The notes beneath the pieces are model-generated. The model was not told where the DNA came from and ran no database searches. It saw only the letters and a list, made by a program, of their open reading frames with translations. Positions 10,862 through 23,244 of a stretch of DNA of 64,000 bases are shown here, piece by piece. Made by a program: the position numbers and the translations under genes. Source of the DNA: Pagrus major. Its lineage: Eukaryota > Chordata > Actinopteri > Spariformes > Sparidae. How positions within the stretch are numbered: position 1 is the first letter of the stretch; the number at the start of each line of letters is the position of its first letter. Location of the stretch: positions 16,998,197 through 17,062,196 of the forward strand of contig NC_133230.1 in NCBI RefSeq assembly GCF_040436345.1. The letters are read 5' to 3'.

Positions 10862-11531
10862 ACAAAGTCTTTAACTGTCACAGGTAAAAAAAGAGAAAAC
10901 TAGAATAATATAGTATTGTGCTTAGTTAAAAATATATCAAAAAAATACTTTTCAAAAGTGTTGTTTGTCGTAAGTGTATTTTAAATAAGATATAATAAAT
11001 TTAGTATGCTTTCTGAAAGTGTAATTTAATTTAACTTAATTTTAACTGTGCTTAAGTATGTTGATTCATTTTTAGCTGTACTTCAGTGTACTATACATGG
11101 GGTTAAGAAATGTTGCACTGTTTTAAACAAGAATATCATTCAAGGGATGAATTTTCTACAGTCAAACAACGGAAAGCAGATATGAAGATTTAAATTAATT
11201 AGGAAAAAGTAAAATTTTCAATTTGATTTACGTCAAAATCATGTGACATATTACTGTCAAATTTATAGTGATTTATGCTGAGTGTCACAGTAGAAGATGA
11301 ATTGTTTTTAAATGTAAGAATAACATAAACTTTAACCGTTTTGTTTTATTTGTTAAACCCTCATTTCTTCTATTTGTCACCTCCTCTCCTCTGTCTGATC
11401 ACAGTATCATGCACACAGCTCATCCACAGTACTGTTAACCTCTATCATGTATCATCCGTGTCTCAAGTCCAGCTGTCTGTCCTACAGTGGAAGTTAATCT
11501 GCTCCTTGTGTGTCTCTGCTCTCCCCTCCAG

Positions 11532-11851
11532 CTGGCCCCATGGTCAGGCCCTCAGTCTCTCTGCTTCCCCCCTCCTCTGAGCAGCTCTCCGGGGGCTCGG
11601 CCACGCTGGCCTGCCTGCTGACCGGCTACTCTCCTCAGGGAGCCGTGGTGCGCTGGGAGGTGGACGGTACAGAGGTGACAGAGGGGGTCCTGAGCAGCTC
11701 AGAGGAGGAGAGCAGTGGACGCTACAGCAGCGGCAGCACCCTGAGCCTGAGCCAGGAGCGCTGGATGGGAGGAGAGCTGTACAACTGCAAGGTCCTCCAT
11801 CATGGCCACAGCCAGACCCAGTCCATCCACAGGAGCCAGTGTAAGGCCTAG
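11532..11851 (+). CDS. IgL constant exon C-II, unit C
   Basis: Second light-chain constant isotype, a C1-set domain of about 106 residues. It starts MVRPSVSLLPPSSEQL after a CAG acceptor, with ATLAC, VVRWEVDG, SSGSTLSLSQERW, LYNC and a terminal SQCKA. Stop TAG at 11849-11851; AATAAA at 12090-12095. It shares the Ig C framework with C-I but few residues elsewhere, so the two are different isotypes rather than alleles. Assignment among teleost L types needs a phylogeny. It is fed by J-II and the V1 family. Confidence 0.94.
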
Positions 11852-12382
11852 ATGGGCTGGCTGAAGCCCAGGACAGGAGCTGTGTGTTGGGGGGAGCAGG
11901 AGGAACACACCTGCTGCTCTGATCAATCTGAGTTTGAATGTTTGTAGAGGAAACTAAAGATTAGTGTGACAGAGAACAACACTGCTGTAAAGTGTTGGAC
12001 AACAAAAACTTAGAGAGTGATGTGTGTAGCTCAGCAGCTTGATGTGAGTGTGCTTAATAACTGTCATGATGATGACTGATGTTTTTGCTAATAAAGCTTC
12101 AACTGATTAAAAAAACTATCATGAAGAGTTTGGTCTTTTCTCTATTTCTGACAGAAATTTGATCAGAACATGATGTGATGTTAAATGTTCAAGACTATAT
12201 TTGATGAATTCATTAGTATGAATCTATAGTGTGTGCTTGGTGAGGCTCCTGTCAGCTCTGTGTTCAGTGGTCTGTGTCAGAGTCTCATCCTCTTCAGCAG
12301 CTGCAGTTGCTTCCTGCTGTAACAGCTCAGTGTCTCTGCAGTCTGACTGAGGGAGGTTTTTGTACGACGACAAATCACTGTG

Positions 12383-12853
12383 TGAACACATAAGCACTGC
12401 TGATTTCATGGTAACTCTGACAGTAATAAACTGCTGCATCTTCAGTCTGAACTCCACTGATGGTCAAAGTGAAGTCAGAGCTTCTTCCACTGCCACTAAA
12501 CCGAGCTGGTGTTCCTGATTCACGCGTTTTCGCATATTTTATTAGGAGCTTTGGAGGCTGTCCAGATTTCTGTTGATACCAGAACATAGCATCATCACCA
12601 TCATAGTATCTGTAAACAGCTCGGTTGGTGTTACAGGTGAGAGTGACAGTGGATCCTGGAGCAGATGTCACTACTGGAGGCTGAGTCACAGTCACCTGAC
12701 CGCTGCATCCTGCACACAAAAACAAATCATTGATTTATCAGCAGAAATAAATGAGAGAAAAGGCAGCACATCATGTCTGAAATGTTGCTGAGTGAACAAA
12801 CCTGTAAAACAGCAGCAGGCCAGCGTCCAGATGAGGATGGGGATGAGAGTCAT
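12383..12853 (-). CDS. IgL V segment V1d (leader + V exon)
   Basis: V1 member lying only about 290 bp after the C-II polyadenylation signal, on the opposite strand. Leader 12802-12853 ([11 protein letters not shown], donor ACAG/GTTTG); V exon 12383-12709. CDR1 has [12 protein letters not shown]2 KYAKTRE, CDR3 [10 protein letters not shown]. Ig cysteines and FWYQQK are present. RSS: nonamer 12355-12363, 12-bp spacer, heptamer 12376-12382. Octamer-like ATGCAAAG at 12956-12963. Confidence 0.92.
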
Positions 12854-13513
12854 GGTGGTTGTGCTTTCTGCTGTGTTGACTGACAGATCTGAGTCCTGCA
12901 GTGTTGAACTCACAGGACTATAAACCTTCTCAGTTCACTGGAGGATCAGCTGACCATGCAAAGCCTCCTCTCTATGGAAATGATTTCTCTGCTCTCAGCG
13001 CACTGAAGGCAACGTGGGACACAAAATCAGGAGAAAAACTGCTTGGATTTACACCATCTATGATCTTAATGGAACAGAGGAATATATTTATATTAGAAGT
13101 GCAGTTGAGGACTTAAGGATGAGTTTGTGTCCACTGTGGTTGGTATGATATGTCTGTTTGTCTGCCTTTCATTTACTTACAGGGTTTAAAGTAGACATAT
13201 AGTATATTTAATTTCTGTTTAATATGAGTTATCAGTAAATGGTGATTATTAAAAAAGCATCATGTTCATTTAAGCATGTACAAATGTATATAAAATTGTG
13301 AAAAAATGACTTTGTTACAAGGAGACTGTAATCGTTTCTCTGTTGGGAGTAGAAAAGTCAAGCAAAATGAAAGAAATGATTTGTATTCATTCAATATTTT
13401 CAATCCATAATGTTGGAAAATCTTTATAGATTCAAGAAATATAAATATTTTTGTGTTTATTATAAAGAGCAGAGAGTGTTTTCAGTGGATAGATGCTTGT
13501 TCACAGTGCAGGA

Positions 13514-13590
13514 GGTTTTTGTACGGCCACTTAATGAGTTTGTATCACTGTGGAGGACTTTTGGTGGAGGAACCAAACTCATCGTTGACT
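13514..13590 (+). CDS. IgL J segment of unit D with 23-spacer RSS
   Basis: Nonamer 13514-13522, 23-bp spacer, heptamer 13546-13552, J 13553-13590 encoding [12 protein letters not shown], followed by GTAAGT. Coding sequence identical to the unit A and unit F J segments. Confidence 0.93.
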
Positions 13591-14067
13591 GTAAGTACCA
13601 GAGATTTTTATTTTATACAACAAATGGCAAATATAACTTTTATCAAATATTAAATGAGATTCTGATCACGTGAGGTGTTTGTATGTTGTTGATAATTATT
13701 ATTATTATTATTATTTCATGAAGTTGATCAAAATCTGAGAGAAAACTTGGCAGAAATCAATATTTTTTGGTAATTGCATACCATTTAATTTAACGAGGCA
13801 CAAAATAACTCTCCTCTTTTTTAATTTTCTGTTCTTTATGATCACTTTGAATTGTTCTTTGCTTAAAAATGTTTAATATCAACCTTAAAGTAAAACCTCT
13901 AATGCTCAAGACACACCTTCAATAGTTTAATTTTATTGCAATGTTTTAATTTAACATTTAAACAGTTTTTAGATGTAAAAAGCTGATTTTAAACACAAAT
14001 AGTATTTCATCAGTAAATGCAGCTTATTTTTGTGTTCACGCTTCATTCATTCTACATGTGGTTAAAA

Positions 14068-14087
14068 GGAAGTGAAAGAGACAGATG
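14068..14087 (+). promoter_or_regulatory. Candidate intronic enhancer core, unit D
   Basis: GGAAGTGAAA at 14068-14077, E-box CAGATG at 14082-14087, about 345 bp before C-I. Same arrangement as the other five units. Confidence 0.6.
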
Positions 14088-14430
14088 ACAAAGGTTTGAA
14101 CTGTGTTCACATGAGTGTTTCAGCTCTGTCAGTTTGAACAGAAGAAAATCATCACAGGGATGAGTTATTCACTGTCACACATTATGAAACACACATGAAG
14201 ATGTCGTCAATAATCATCATCAGTGAACCTTTTGAGTTGCATTTCCACTTGAATCATGTGTCTGATCGTCTGATACTGAGTGATGTATGAGAGCAACAGC
14301 AGCACAACTTATTCTGTTTGAGCTGATCAAATATAAGAAATGAGCAGTTTGTCATGTGTCTTTATTACCGAGCCTTCACTCTCATGACTTTGTCTTCTCT
14401 CCCCCTTCTCATCCCCTCTTTCTCCTCCAG

Positions 14431-14753
14431 TGGGTGTGGTGCGGCCCACCCTGACCGTCCTCCCCCCCTCCAGAAAGGAGCTGGAGCAGGACAGTGCCAC
14501 ACTGGTGTGTCTGTCCAGTGGGGGCTTCCCCTCCACCTGGAGGCTGGGCTGGAAGGTGGGGGGCAGCAGCAGCTCCTCAGGGGTGTCACACAGCTCGGAG
14601 GTCCTGGGGACAGATGGCCACTACAGCTGGAGCAGCACCCTGAGCCTCTCTGCAGACCAGTGGAGGAAGGCGGGCTCAGTGAGCTGTGAGGCCAGTCTGA
14701 ATGGACAGAGCCCTGTCACTCAAAGCCTGGAGCCTGAGCGCTGCTCAGAGTAG
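14431..14753 (+). CDS. IgL constant exon C-I, unit D
   Basis: C-I light-chain constant domain, same length and landmarks as in unit A: VRPTLTVLPPS, ATLVC, RLGWKV, SVSC, terminal ERCSE. Acceptor CAG ends at 14430, stop TAG at 14751-14753, AATAAA at 15000-15005. Differs from the unit A copy by one residue (DQWRKAG). Intact. Confidence 0.95.
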
Positions 14754-15574
14754 AGTTTCAGCAACACTTCCTGTCTGGAGATGATGCTGCTGCTTTGATA
14801 GAGATCTTGATGAAGCTACAGATCTCCTCTGTTCACATGTTTCTGCAAGTTTCACAGCTCTCTGCTCAGTGTTTCAGTCTGCATGTTGCTGTCTAATCCT
14901 GATCTTCTGCATATTCTTCTTCATGTTCTTCACTTTCAACTTCTGCTGAATATCATCAGTTTATCTCAAAGAGAAACTTTGAACATTAACTCATCATTTA
15001 ATAAAACTGTGGATTATAAAGAGTCAGTGTCTTTGTTTTTCTTTTGTTATATATTCATCATGAAAAATATCATCTTGATCATCTCAGCATCATAACTGAT
15101 GTTATATACATGAAAGAACAGGAGATGGTTGTAGTTTGTGACATCTGAATATAAAATCTAACATTTTGAACATTAAATTGTTTTAATTAATACAATAAAG
15201 TGAAATAAACTAAATGTCTTTCCTGCTTTGGACTGTGTAAGTTTTGGACTGTTTTGTGCAGCTATTAACAGAGACACTGTTATAAGTTTTTTTATATCAG
15301 TGGTTAAAGTCCAACAATAAGTTAACTTTCCCAGTTTACTGACAAAAATATTGAATTTACTGAAAAGGATTGAAGTTTAAAACTGTGTATGGAAAAATGT
15401 CTGTGAGGTAGTTTCAGTTTTATTCAGAATATTGTGGTTCTGCTTGATGACTCTTGTGTTCACTGGACCAGTTCTCCTCATCACAGTCTCTTCACCAACC
15501 CTCTGCACCTGCAGCAGGCCATTTTCACTTCAGTCAAACTGGAGGAGGTTTTCGTACGGCTCTGAATCACTGTG

Positions 15575-16070
15575 TGAACACTCCACCCGTGTATGCACCC
15601 ATACAGTAGTAATCTCCAACATCTTCAGCCTGAACTCCACTGATGGTCAGAGTGAATTCAGGTTCCGATCCGCTGCTGCTGAAATAACTCGGAGCACCAG
15701 AATTAGTGCTTATTTTGTAAAACAGCAGTTTAGGAGGCTGTCCAGGTTTCTGCAGGTACCAACTGAGATCATCATCAACTCCTCTACTGGCTGTACAGCT
15801 CAGAGAGACTGTCTCTCCCACAGCAACAGCCTTTGATGCAGGAGACTGAGTCACAGATGAACTGGCGCCTGAGCCTGGAGGTAAAAGAAAGTTTAAATAT
15901 ACTTCAGAAAACTCTGAGGTATTATTGTATTTCTACAAGCATGGAAATATTAAAACACAGAGTCTAACGTATTACAGTAACTGTGAAATGGTCATAAAAG
16001 AAACTTCAGACTTTTCACCTTGAAGTCCAAACAGCAGCGTGGTCAGCAGAGGAGTCAGTAACATCATCAT
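15575..16070 (-). CDS. IgL V segment V2b (leader + V exon)
   Basis: V2 family. Leader 16019-16070 ([13 protein letters not shown]), V exon 15575-15874, with [19 protein letters not shown] and YYCMG; CDR3 is GAYTGGV. RSS: nonamer GGTTTTCGT 15547-15555, 12-bp spacer, heptamer 15568-15574. Sits after C-I in the same place as V2a and V2c. Apparently intact. Confidence 0.91.
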
Positions 16071-16844
16071 TATGATTAATCTCACTGTCAGAGACTGCAC
16101 ACACCTTTCTCAGTGGTTCATCTTAAACTGATGTAGATGCAGTGATGCGCAGCAGTCATTCAAAACATCACCTTCATAGTCAAACAAGTAGTTGTGTGAG
16201 GATGGAAAATGTTTGTTTCAAGTCCCAAAGAAAAACATCTGTCCACTGCACATTCACACCGACAGGGTTGGCTTTGTTTCAATATTGGTCTTTTACAGGA
16301 CCAGACTCCATTATATTAGTTTATCTCATTTCATTTCAGTCATATGGTGTTGAAAATTTTTCATCCACCTGCAGCAGGATTAATACAATAGTCGTCATGT
16401 TATAATACATCAGTTTCACTTATATCCATGGAGCTGCTGTGTTTAAAGATTCTATATGGAACATAATACGCAGCTTAGTGTGTTTTTGATTATTTCTTAA
16501 ATTGTGATGGTTTTGGAGTTGATATTTTGCACAATTGATTAATGTCATTATTTAATTCAAAGCAGAAAGTGACTTGGACAAAAACATGAAATGAACAGTC
16601 AGAAAATGAAGGTGAGACATTTTGAAAATGCACCTGACATGAAAGAAGTATTTTCCTATAATGTCAGACTCATTTTTATAAAATTGGGGTTTTTATGTGT
16701 CCTGTGTGACAGTCACTAAATGAATGTGTTTCAGTTTGGGGTGCTGTTTTGTGGTAAAACTGTGATTTTGTTTGTGGAAAATGTTGAATATTTCTTTGAT
16801 AAATTAATATTCTAACAAAACCCTGTGTATAAGAGAACAAAATT

Positions 16845-16955
16845 TCACTGAAGTCAGAGAACAGCCCGTCTGTAAAGTGTTGGCAAACAACATTTTAAAT
16901 AAAAATGTGTCTGCATTAGCTCAGCAGCTACATGTGAGTGTGCTTAATGTATTCA
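16845..16955 (+). pseudogene. Relic of a C-II 3' UTR
   Basis: CTGTAAAGTGTTGG (16870-16883) followed by AGCTCAGCAGCT and GTGAGTGTGCTTAAT aligns in order with the C-II 3' UTR at 11,970-12,060 and 20,055-20,150. No C-II coding exon lies upstream here. The segment sits just before V1e, as the intact C-II 3' UTRs sit before V1d and V1f. Shorter matches occur at about 415-470, 5205-5263 and 24,858-24,912. Read as remains of lost C-II genes. Confidence 0.6.
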
Positions 16956-17278
16956 GTTATTAGTGTTAAATTATTATCTAAGTGTAGACAATGAACATGT
17001 TGAGATATACACTATAATTTGACTCCCTCTTGACCATGTAATGAAAATGAAAGTAAGTTTAAGTAAAATGTGAAACATGATTCACATTTGTTCCAAATTT
17101 TTTAATTAAAAAAAAATGCTTTTAGTGTGTGCTTGGTGAGGTTCCTGTCAGCTCTGTGTTCAGTGGTCTGTGTCAGAGTCTCTTCCTCTTCAGCAGCTGC
17201 AGTTGCTTCCTGCTGTAACAGCTCAGTGTCTCTGCAGTCTGACTGAGGGAGGTTTTTGTACGACGGAAAATCACTGTG

Positions 17279-17749
17279 TGAACACATCCACACTACTGAT
17301 TTCATGGTAACTCTTACAGTAATAAACTGCTGCATCTTCAGTCTGAACTCCACTGATGGTCAAAGTGAAGTCAGAGCTTCTTCCACTGCCACTAAACCGA
17401 GCTGGTGTTCCTGATTCACGCGTTTTCGCATATTTTATTAGGAGCTTTGGAGGCTGTCCAGATTTCTGTTGATACCAGAACATAGCATCATCACCATCAT
17501 TGTATCTGTAAACAGCTGGGTTGGTGTTACAGGTGAGAGTGACAGTGGATCCTGGAGCAGATGTCACTACTGGAGGCTGAGTCACAGTCACCTGACCGCT
17601 GCATCCTGCACACAAAAACAAATCATTGATTTATCAGCAGAAATAAATGAGAGAAAAGGCAGCACATCATGTCTGAAATGTTGCTGAGTGAACCAACCTG
17701 TGAAACAGCAGCAGGCCAGCGTCCAGATGAGGATGGTGATGAGAGTCAT
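17279..17749 (-). CDS. IgL V segment V1e (leader + V exon)
   Basis: V1 member. Leader 17698-17749 ([11 protein letters not shown]), V exon 17279-17605; CDR1 [12 protein letters not shown]2 KYAKTRE, CDR3 [11 protein letters not shown]. Conserved cysteines and FWYQQK are present. RSS: nonamer 17251-17259, 12-bp spacer (one base differs from other V1 spacers), heptamer 17272-17278. Octamer-like ATGCAAAG at 17852-17859. It opposes the J-II at 18440. Confidence 0.92.
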
Positions 17750-18400
17750 GGTGGTTGTGCTTTCTGCTGTGTTGACTGACAGATCTGAGTCCTGCAGTGT
17801 TGAACTCACAGGACTATAAACCTTCTCAGTTCACTGGAGGATCAGCTGACCATGCAAAGCCTCCTCTCTATGGAAATGATTTCTCTGCTCTCAGCACACT
17901 GAAGGCAACGTGGGACACAAAATCAGGAGAAATACTGCTTTGATTTACACCATCTATGATCTTAATGGAACAGAGGAAAATATTTATATTAGAAGTGCAG
18001 TTGAGGATTTAAGGATGAGTTTGTGTCCACTGTGGTTGGTATGATATGTCTGTTTGTCTGCCTTTCATTTACCTACAGGGTTTACCAGAAAATGAATAAC
18101 ATATTACATTTCTACTCAATTTGAGTTTGAAAATCCTTATTCTTTAAAAACATGTATATTTAACAATGTATCAACTGATATAAAACTCTGAAAAAAATAC
18201 TTAAGTTGAACAAGACTGTCATCGTTTCTCTGTCAGGTGTAGAAAAGTAAATAAAATTTAAAGAAATAATCCCAATTTCTAAAATAATTTCATCAATAAC
18301 ATCTATATCATTACAAATTCTTTTGTAGATTCCAAAAATATTCACATTTCTTTGTATTTAGAGTGTTTTCAGTGGATAGATGCTTGTTCACAGTGCAGGA

Positions 18401-18477
18401 GGTTTTTGTACGGCCACTTAATGAGTTTGTATCACTGTGGTGGACTTTTGGTGGAGGAACCAAACTCATCATTCACT
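18401..18477 (+). CDS. IgL J segment of unit E with 23-spacer RSS
   Basis: Nonamer 18401-18409, 23-bp spacer, heptamer 18433-18439, J 18440-18477 encoding [12 protein letters not shown], then GTAAGT. J-II form, first residue W instead of the Y of unit C. Confidence 0.93.
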
Positions 18478-18914
18478 GTAAGTACCAGAGATTTTATTAT
18501 TTCTACAACATAAAATTTTAGACTGAGTTTTGCATCAGAACGTGATGAAACAAGCAATTATTCCAGATAACATGTTTTATTTTGTATTGATTAAACTGTC
18601 TGATGAAGCAGTTTGGGAAAACTTGTGCAGAAATTAAAATTCTGTCACGACTATACTGCTGAAAATGTTCGATTTTCATTTTTAAAAATATTTTATTATC
18701 AACTGAAATTTATTCAACAAAATCTAGTCGTAAAATTTGTCTGAGGACAACTTTAATGCTCAAAAAACATCCTGTTTCTCAATTTTCAACATTTAAACAT
18801 GGTTGTTGTTTATAAAAATATTTTGTAAATGCTGTTTAAACATATAATTGAATTTATATGAACATTTATAGCTCAAGGTTGTGTTCACAGTTCGTTAGTT
18901 TAAAGTGGTGAAAA

Positions 18915-18934
18915 GGAAGTGAAACAGACAGATG
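18915..18934 (+). promoter_or_regulatory. Candidate intronic enhancer core, unit E
   Basis: GGAAGTGAAA at 18915-18924 and E-box CAGATG at 18929-18934, about 700 bp before C-II. Confidence 0.6.
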
Positions 18935-19621
18935 ACAAAGTCGTTAACTGTCACAGGTAAAAAAAACAAAAACCCACTAGTAAAATATAGTATTGATCTT
19001 AATTTAAAATATAATAAAAATGTACTTTTAATAAGAGGACAAAGTACAAAGTGTATTCTAAATAAAATTGCAAAAGCTCATTTAGTATGCTTTCTGAAAG
19101 TGTACTTTAATTTTAACTGTGCTTAAGTATTCTTTAAAACGGTGCACTTTAATGTTGATTCATTTTTAGCTGTACTTCAGTGTACTATACATGGGGTTAA
19201 GAGATGTTACATTGTTTTAAACAAGAATATCATTTAAGGGATGAATCATTTACCGTTAAACAACAGAAAGCAGTTATATAGACTTAAATTACTTATGAAA
19301 AAGTAAATTTTCAAATCGATATATGGCAAAATCACGTGGCATATTATGGTCACATTCTTAGTGATTAATGCTGAGTGTTACAGTAGATGATGAATTGTTT
19401 TAAATGTCAAAATAACAAACTTTAACTGTTCTGTTTTATTTGTTAAACCCTCATTTCTTCTATATGTCACCTCCTCTCCTCTGTCTGATCACAGTATCAT
19501 GCACACAGCTCATCCACAGCAGCGTTAACCTCTGTCATGTATCATCAGTGTCTCATGTCCAGCTGTCTGTCCTACAATGGAAGTTAATCTGCTCCTTGTG
19601 TGTCTCTGCTCTCCCCTCCAG

Positions 19622-19941
19622 CTGGCCCCATGGTCAGGCCCTCAGTCTCTCTGCTTCCCCCCTCCTCTGAGCAGCTCTCCGGGGGCTCAGCCACGCTGGC
19701 CTGCCTGCTGACCGGCTACTCTCCTCAGGGAGCCGTGGTGCACTGGGAGGTGGACGGTACAGAGGTGACAGAGGGGGTCCTGAGCAGCTCAGAGGAGGAG
19801 AGCAGTGGACGCTACAGCAGCAGCAGCACCCTGAGCCTGAGCCAGGAGCGCTGGATGGGAGGAGAGCTGTACAACTGCAAGGTCCTCCATCATGACCACA
19901 GCCAGACCCAGTCCATCCACAGGAGCCTGTGTAAGGCCTAG
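19622..19941 (+). CDS. IgL constant exon C-II, unit E
   Basis: Second C-II copy, matching unit C except at a few residues: VVHWEVDG for VVRWEVDG, SSSSTL for SSGSTL, HHDHSQ for HHGHSQ and a terminal SLCKA. Both domain cysteines, the core tryptophan and the terminal cysteine remain. Stop TAG at 19939-19941; AATAAA at 20174-20179. Intact. Confidence 0.94.
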
Positions 19942-20469
19942 AGGGGCTGTCTGAAGCCCAGGACAGGTGTGTGGGGGGAGCAGGAGGAACACACCTGCTG
20001 CTCTGATCAATCTGAGTTTGAATGTTTGTAGAGGAAACTAAAGCTTAGTGTGACAGAGAACAACACTGCTGTAAAGTGTTGGACAACAACAACTTAGAGA
20101 GTGATGTGTGTAGCTCAGCAGCTTGATGTGAGTGTGCTTAATAACTGTCATGATGATGACTGATGTTTTTGCTAATAAAGCTTCAACTGATAAAAAAAAC
20201 TATCATGAAGAGTTTGGTCTTTTCTCTATTTCTGACAGAAATTTGATCAGAACATGATGTGATGTCATTAAATGTTCAAGACTACATTTGATGAATTCAT
20301 TAGTGTGAATCTATAGTGTGTGCTTGGTGAGGTTCCTGCCAGCTCTGTGTTCAGTGGTCTGTGTCAGAGTCTCGTCCTCTTCAGCAGCTGCAGTCGCTTC
20401 CTGCTGTAACAGCTCAGTGTGTCTGCAGTCTGACTGAGGGAGGTTTTTGTACGACGACAAATCACTGTG

Positions 20470-20940
20470 TGAACACAGCAGCACTGCTGATATAATGGTA
20501 ACTCTGACAGTAATAAACTGCTGCATCTTCAGTCTGAACTCCACTGATGGTCAAAGTGAAGTCAGAGCTGCTTCCACTGCCACTAAACCGAGCTGGTGTT
20601 CCTGATTCAAGCGTTTTTGCCCATTTTATTAGGAGCTTTGGAGGCTGTCCAGATTTCTGTTGATACCAGAAGATATAATCATCATCATCACTGTCTCTGT
20701 AAACAGCTGGGTTTGTGTTACAGGTGAGAGTGACAGTGGATCCTGGAGTAGATGTCACTACTGGAGGCTGAGTCACTGTCACCTGACCGCTGCATCCTGC
20801 ACACAAAAACAAATCATTGTTTTATCAGCAGAAATAAATGAGAGAAAAGGCAGCACATCATGTCTGAAATGTTGCTGAGTGAACCAACCTGTAAAACAGC
20901 AGCAGGCCAGCGTCCAGATGAGGATGGTGATGAGAGTCAT
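20470..20940 (-). CDS. IgL V segment V1f (leader + V exon)
   Basis: V1 member. Leader 20889-20940, V exon 20470-20796. CDR1 [11 protein letters not shown] is very acidic; CDR2 KWAKTLE; CDR3 [21 protein letters not shown] and VYYC are present. RSS: nonamer 20442-20450, 12-bp spacer, heptamer 20463-20469. Octamer-like ATGCAAAG at 21043-21050. Confidence 0.92.
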
Positions 20941-21600
20941 GGTGGTTGTGCTTTCTGCTGTGTTGACTGACAGATCTGAGTCCTGCAGTGTTGAACTCAC
21001 AGCACTATAAACCTTCTCAGTTCACTGGAGGATCAGCTGACCATGCAAAGCCTCCTCTCTATGGAAATGATTTCTCTGCTCTCAACACACTGAAGGCAAC
21101 ATGGGACACAAAATCAGGAGAAATACTGCTTGGATTTACACCATCTATGATCTTAAAGGAACAGAGGAAAATATTTATATTAGAAGTGCAGTTGAGGATT
21201 TAAGGATGATTTTGTGTCCACTGTGGTTGGTATGATATGTCTGTTTGTCTGCCTTTCGATGACTGACAAGGTTTAAAGTAGATAAATTATGTATTTCATT
21301 TCTGTTTAATATGAGTTAGCAGTAAATGATGATGATTAAAAAAGCATCATGTTCATTTAAGCATGTATAAATTGATATAAAATTGTGTAAGAATGACTTT
21401 GTTACAAGGGGACTATGATCGTTTCTCTGTCAGGAGTAGAAAAGTCAAGCAAAATGAAAGAAATTATTCGTATTCATTCAATATTTTCAGTCCATAACAT
21501 TGAACAATCTTTATAGATTCAAGAAATATAAATATTTTTGTGTTTATTATAAAGAGCAGAGAGTGTTTTCAGTGGATAGATGCTTGTTCACAGTGCAGGA

Positions 21601-21677
21601 GGTTTTTGTACGGCCACTTAATGAGTTTGTATCACTGTGGAGGACTTTTGGTGGAGGAACCAAACTCATCGTTGACT
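21601..21677 (+). CDS. IgL J segment of unit F with 23-spacer RSS
   Basis: Nonamer 21601-21609, 23-bp spacer, heptamer 21633-21639, J 21640-21677 encoding [12 protein letters not shown], followed by GTAAGT. Confidence 0.93.
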
Positions 21678-22145
21678 GTAAGTACCAGAGATTTTTATTT
21701 TATACAACAAATGGCAAATATAACTTTTATCAAGTATTGATTGAGATTCTGATCAAGTGAGGTGTTTGTATGTTGTTGATAATTATTATTATTTCATGAA
21801 GTTGATCAAAATCTGAGAGAAAACTTGGCAGACGTCAATATTTTTTGGTAATTGCATACCATTTAATTTTACAAGGCACAAAATAACTCTCCTCTTTTTC
21901 AATTTTCTGTTCTTTATGATCAGTTTGAATTGTTCTTTGCTTAAAAATGTTTAATATCAACCTCAAAGTAAAACCTCTAATACTCAAGACACAACTTCAA
22001 TAGTTTAATTTTATTGCAATGTTTTTATTCTGAACATTTAAACAGGTTTTAGATGTAAAAAGCTGATTTTAAACAAATAGTATTTTATCAGTAAATGCAG
22101 CTTATGTTTGTGTTCACGCTTCATTTATTTTACATGTGGTTAAAA

Positions 22146-22165
22146 GGAAGTGAAAGAGACAGATG
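22146..22165 (+). promoter_or_regulatory. Candidate intronic enhancer core, unit F
   Basis: GGAAGTGAAA at 22146-22155 and E-box CAGATG at 22160-22165, about 340 bp before C-I. Confidence 0.6.
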
Positions 22166-22506
22166 ACAAAGGTTTGAACTGTGTTCACATGAGTGTTTCA
22201 GTTCTGTCAGTTTCAACAGAAGAAAATCATCACAGGGATGAGTTATTCACTGACACACATTATGAAACACACATGAAGATGTCGTCAATAATCATCATCA
22301 GTGAACCTTTTTAGTTGCATTTAAACTTGAATCATGTGTCTGATGGTCTGATACTGAGTGATTTATGAGAGCAACAGCAGCACAACTTATTCTGTTTGAT
22401 TTGATCAAATATAAGAAGTGATCAGTTTGTCATGTGTCTTTATTACCAAGCCTTCACTCTCATGACTTTGTCTTTTCTTCCCCTCTCCCCCCTCTCTCTC
22501 CTCCAG

Positions 22507-22829
22507 TGGGTGTGGTGCGGCCCACCCTGACCGTCCTCCCCCCCTCCAGAAAGGAGCTGGAGCAGGACAGTGCCACACTGGTGTGTCTGTCCAGCGGGGG
22601 CTTCCCCTCCACCTGGAGGCTGGGCTGGAAGGTGGGGGGCAGCAGCAGCTCCTCAGGGGTGTCACACAGCTCGGAGGTCCTGGGGATGGACGGCCACTAC
22701 AGCTGGAGCAGCATCCTGAGCCTCTCTGCAGACCAGTGGAGGAAGGCGGGCTCAGTGAGCTGTGAGGCCAGTCTGAATGGACAGAGCCCTGTCACTCAAA
22801 GCCTGGAGCCTGAGCGCTGCTCAGAGTAG
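22507..22829 (+). CDS. IgL constant exon C-I, unit F
   Basis: C-I constant domain with the same acceptor, length and cysteines as the other copies. It differs by VLGMDGHYSW (T to M) and WSSILSL (T to I). Stop TAG at 22827-22829, AATAAA at 23069-23074. Intact. Confidence 0.95.
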
Positions 22830-23244
22830 AGCTTCAGCAGCACTTCCCGTCTGGAGATGATGCTGCTGCTTTGATAGAGATCTTGATGAAGCTACAGATC
22901 TCCTCTGTTCACATGTTTCTGCAAGTTTCACAGCTCTCTGCTCAGTGTTTCAGTCTGCATGTTGCTGTCTAATACTGATCTTCTGCATATTCTTCTTTAT
23001 GTTCTTTACTTTTCGAATCCTGCTGAATATCATCAGTTGATCTCAAAGAGAACATTAACTCATCATTTAATAAAACTGTGGATTATAAAGAGTCAGTGTC
23101 TTTGTTTTTCTTTTGTTATATATTCATCATGAAAAATATCTTCTTGATCATCTCAGCATCATAACTGATGTTATATACATGATAGAACAGGAGATGGTTG
23201 TAGTTTGTGACATCTGAATATAAAATCTCACATTTTGAACATGA

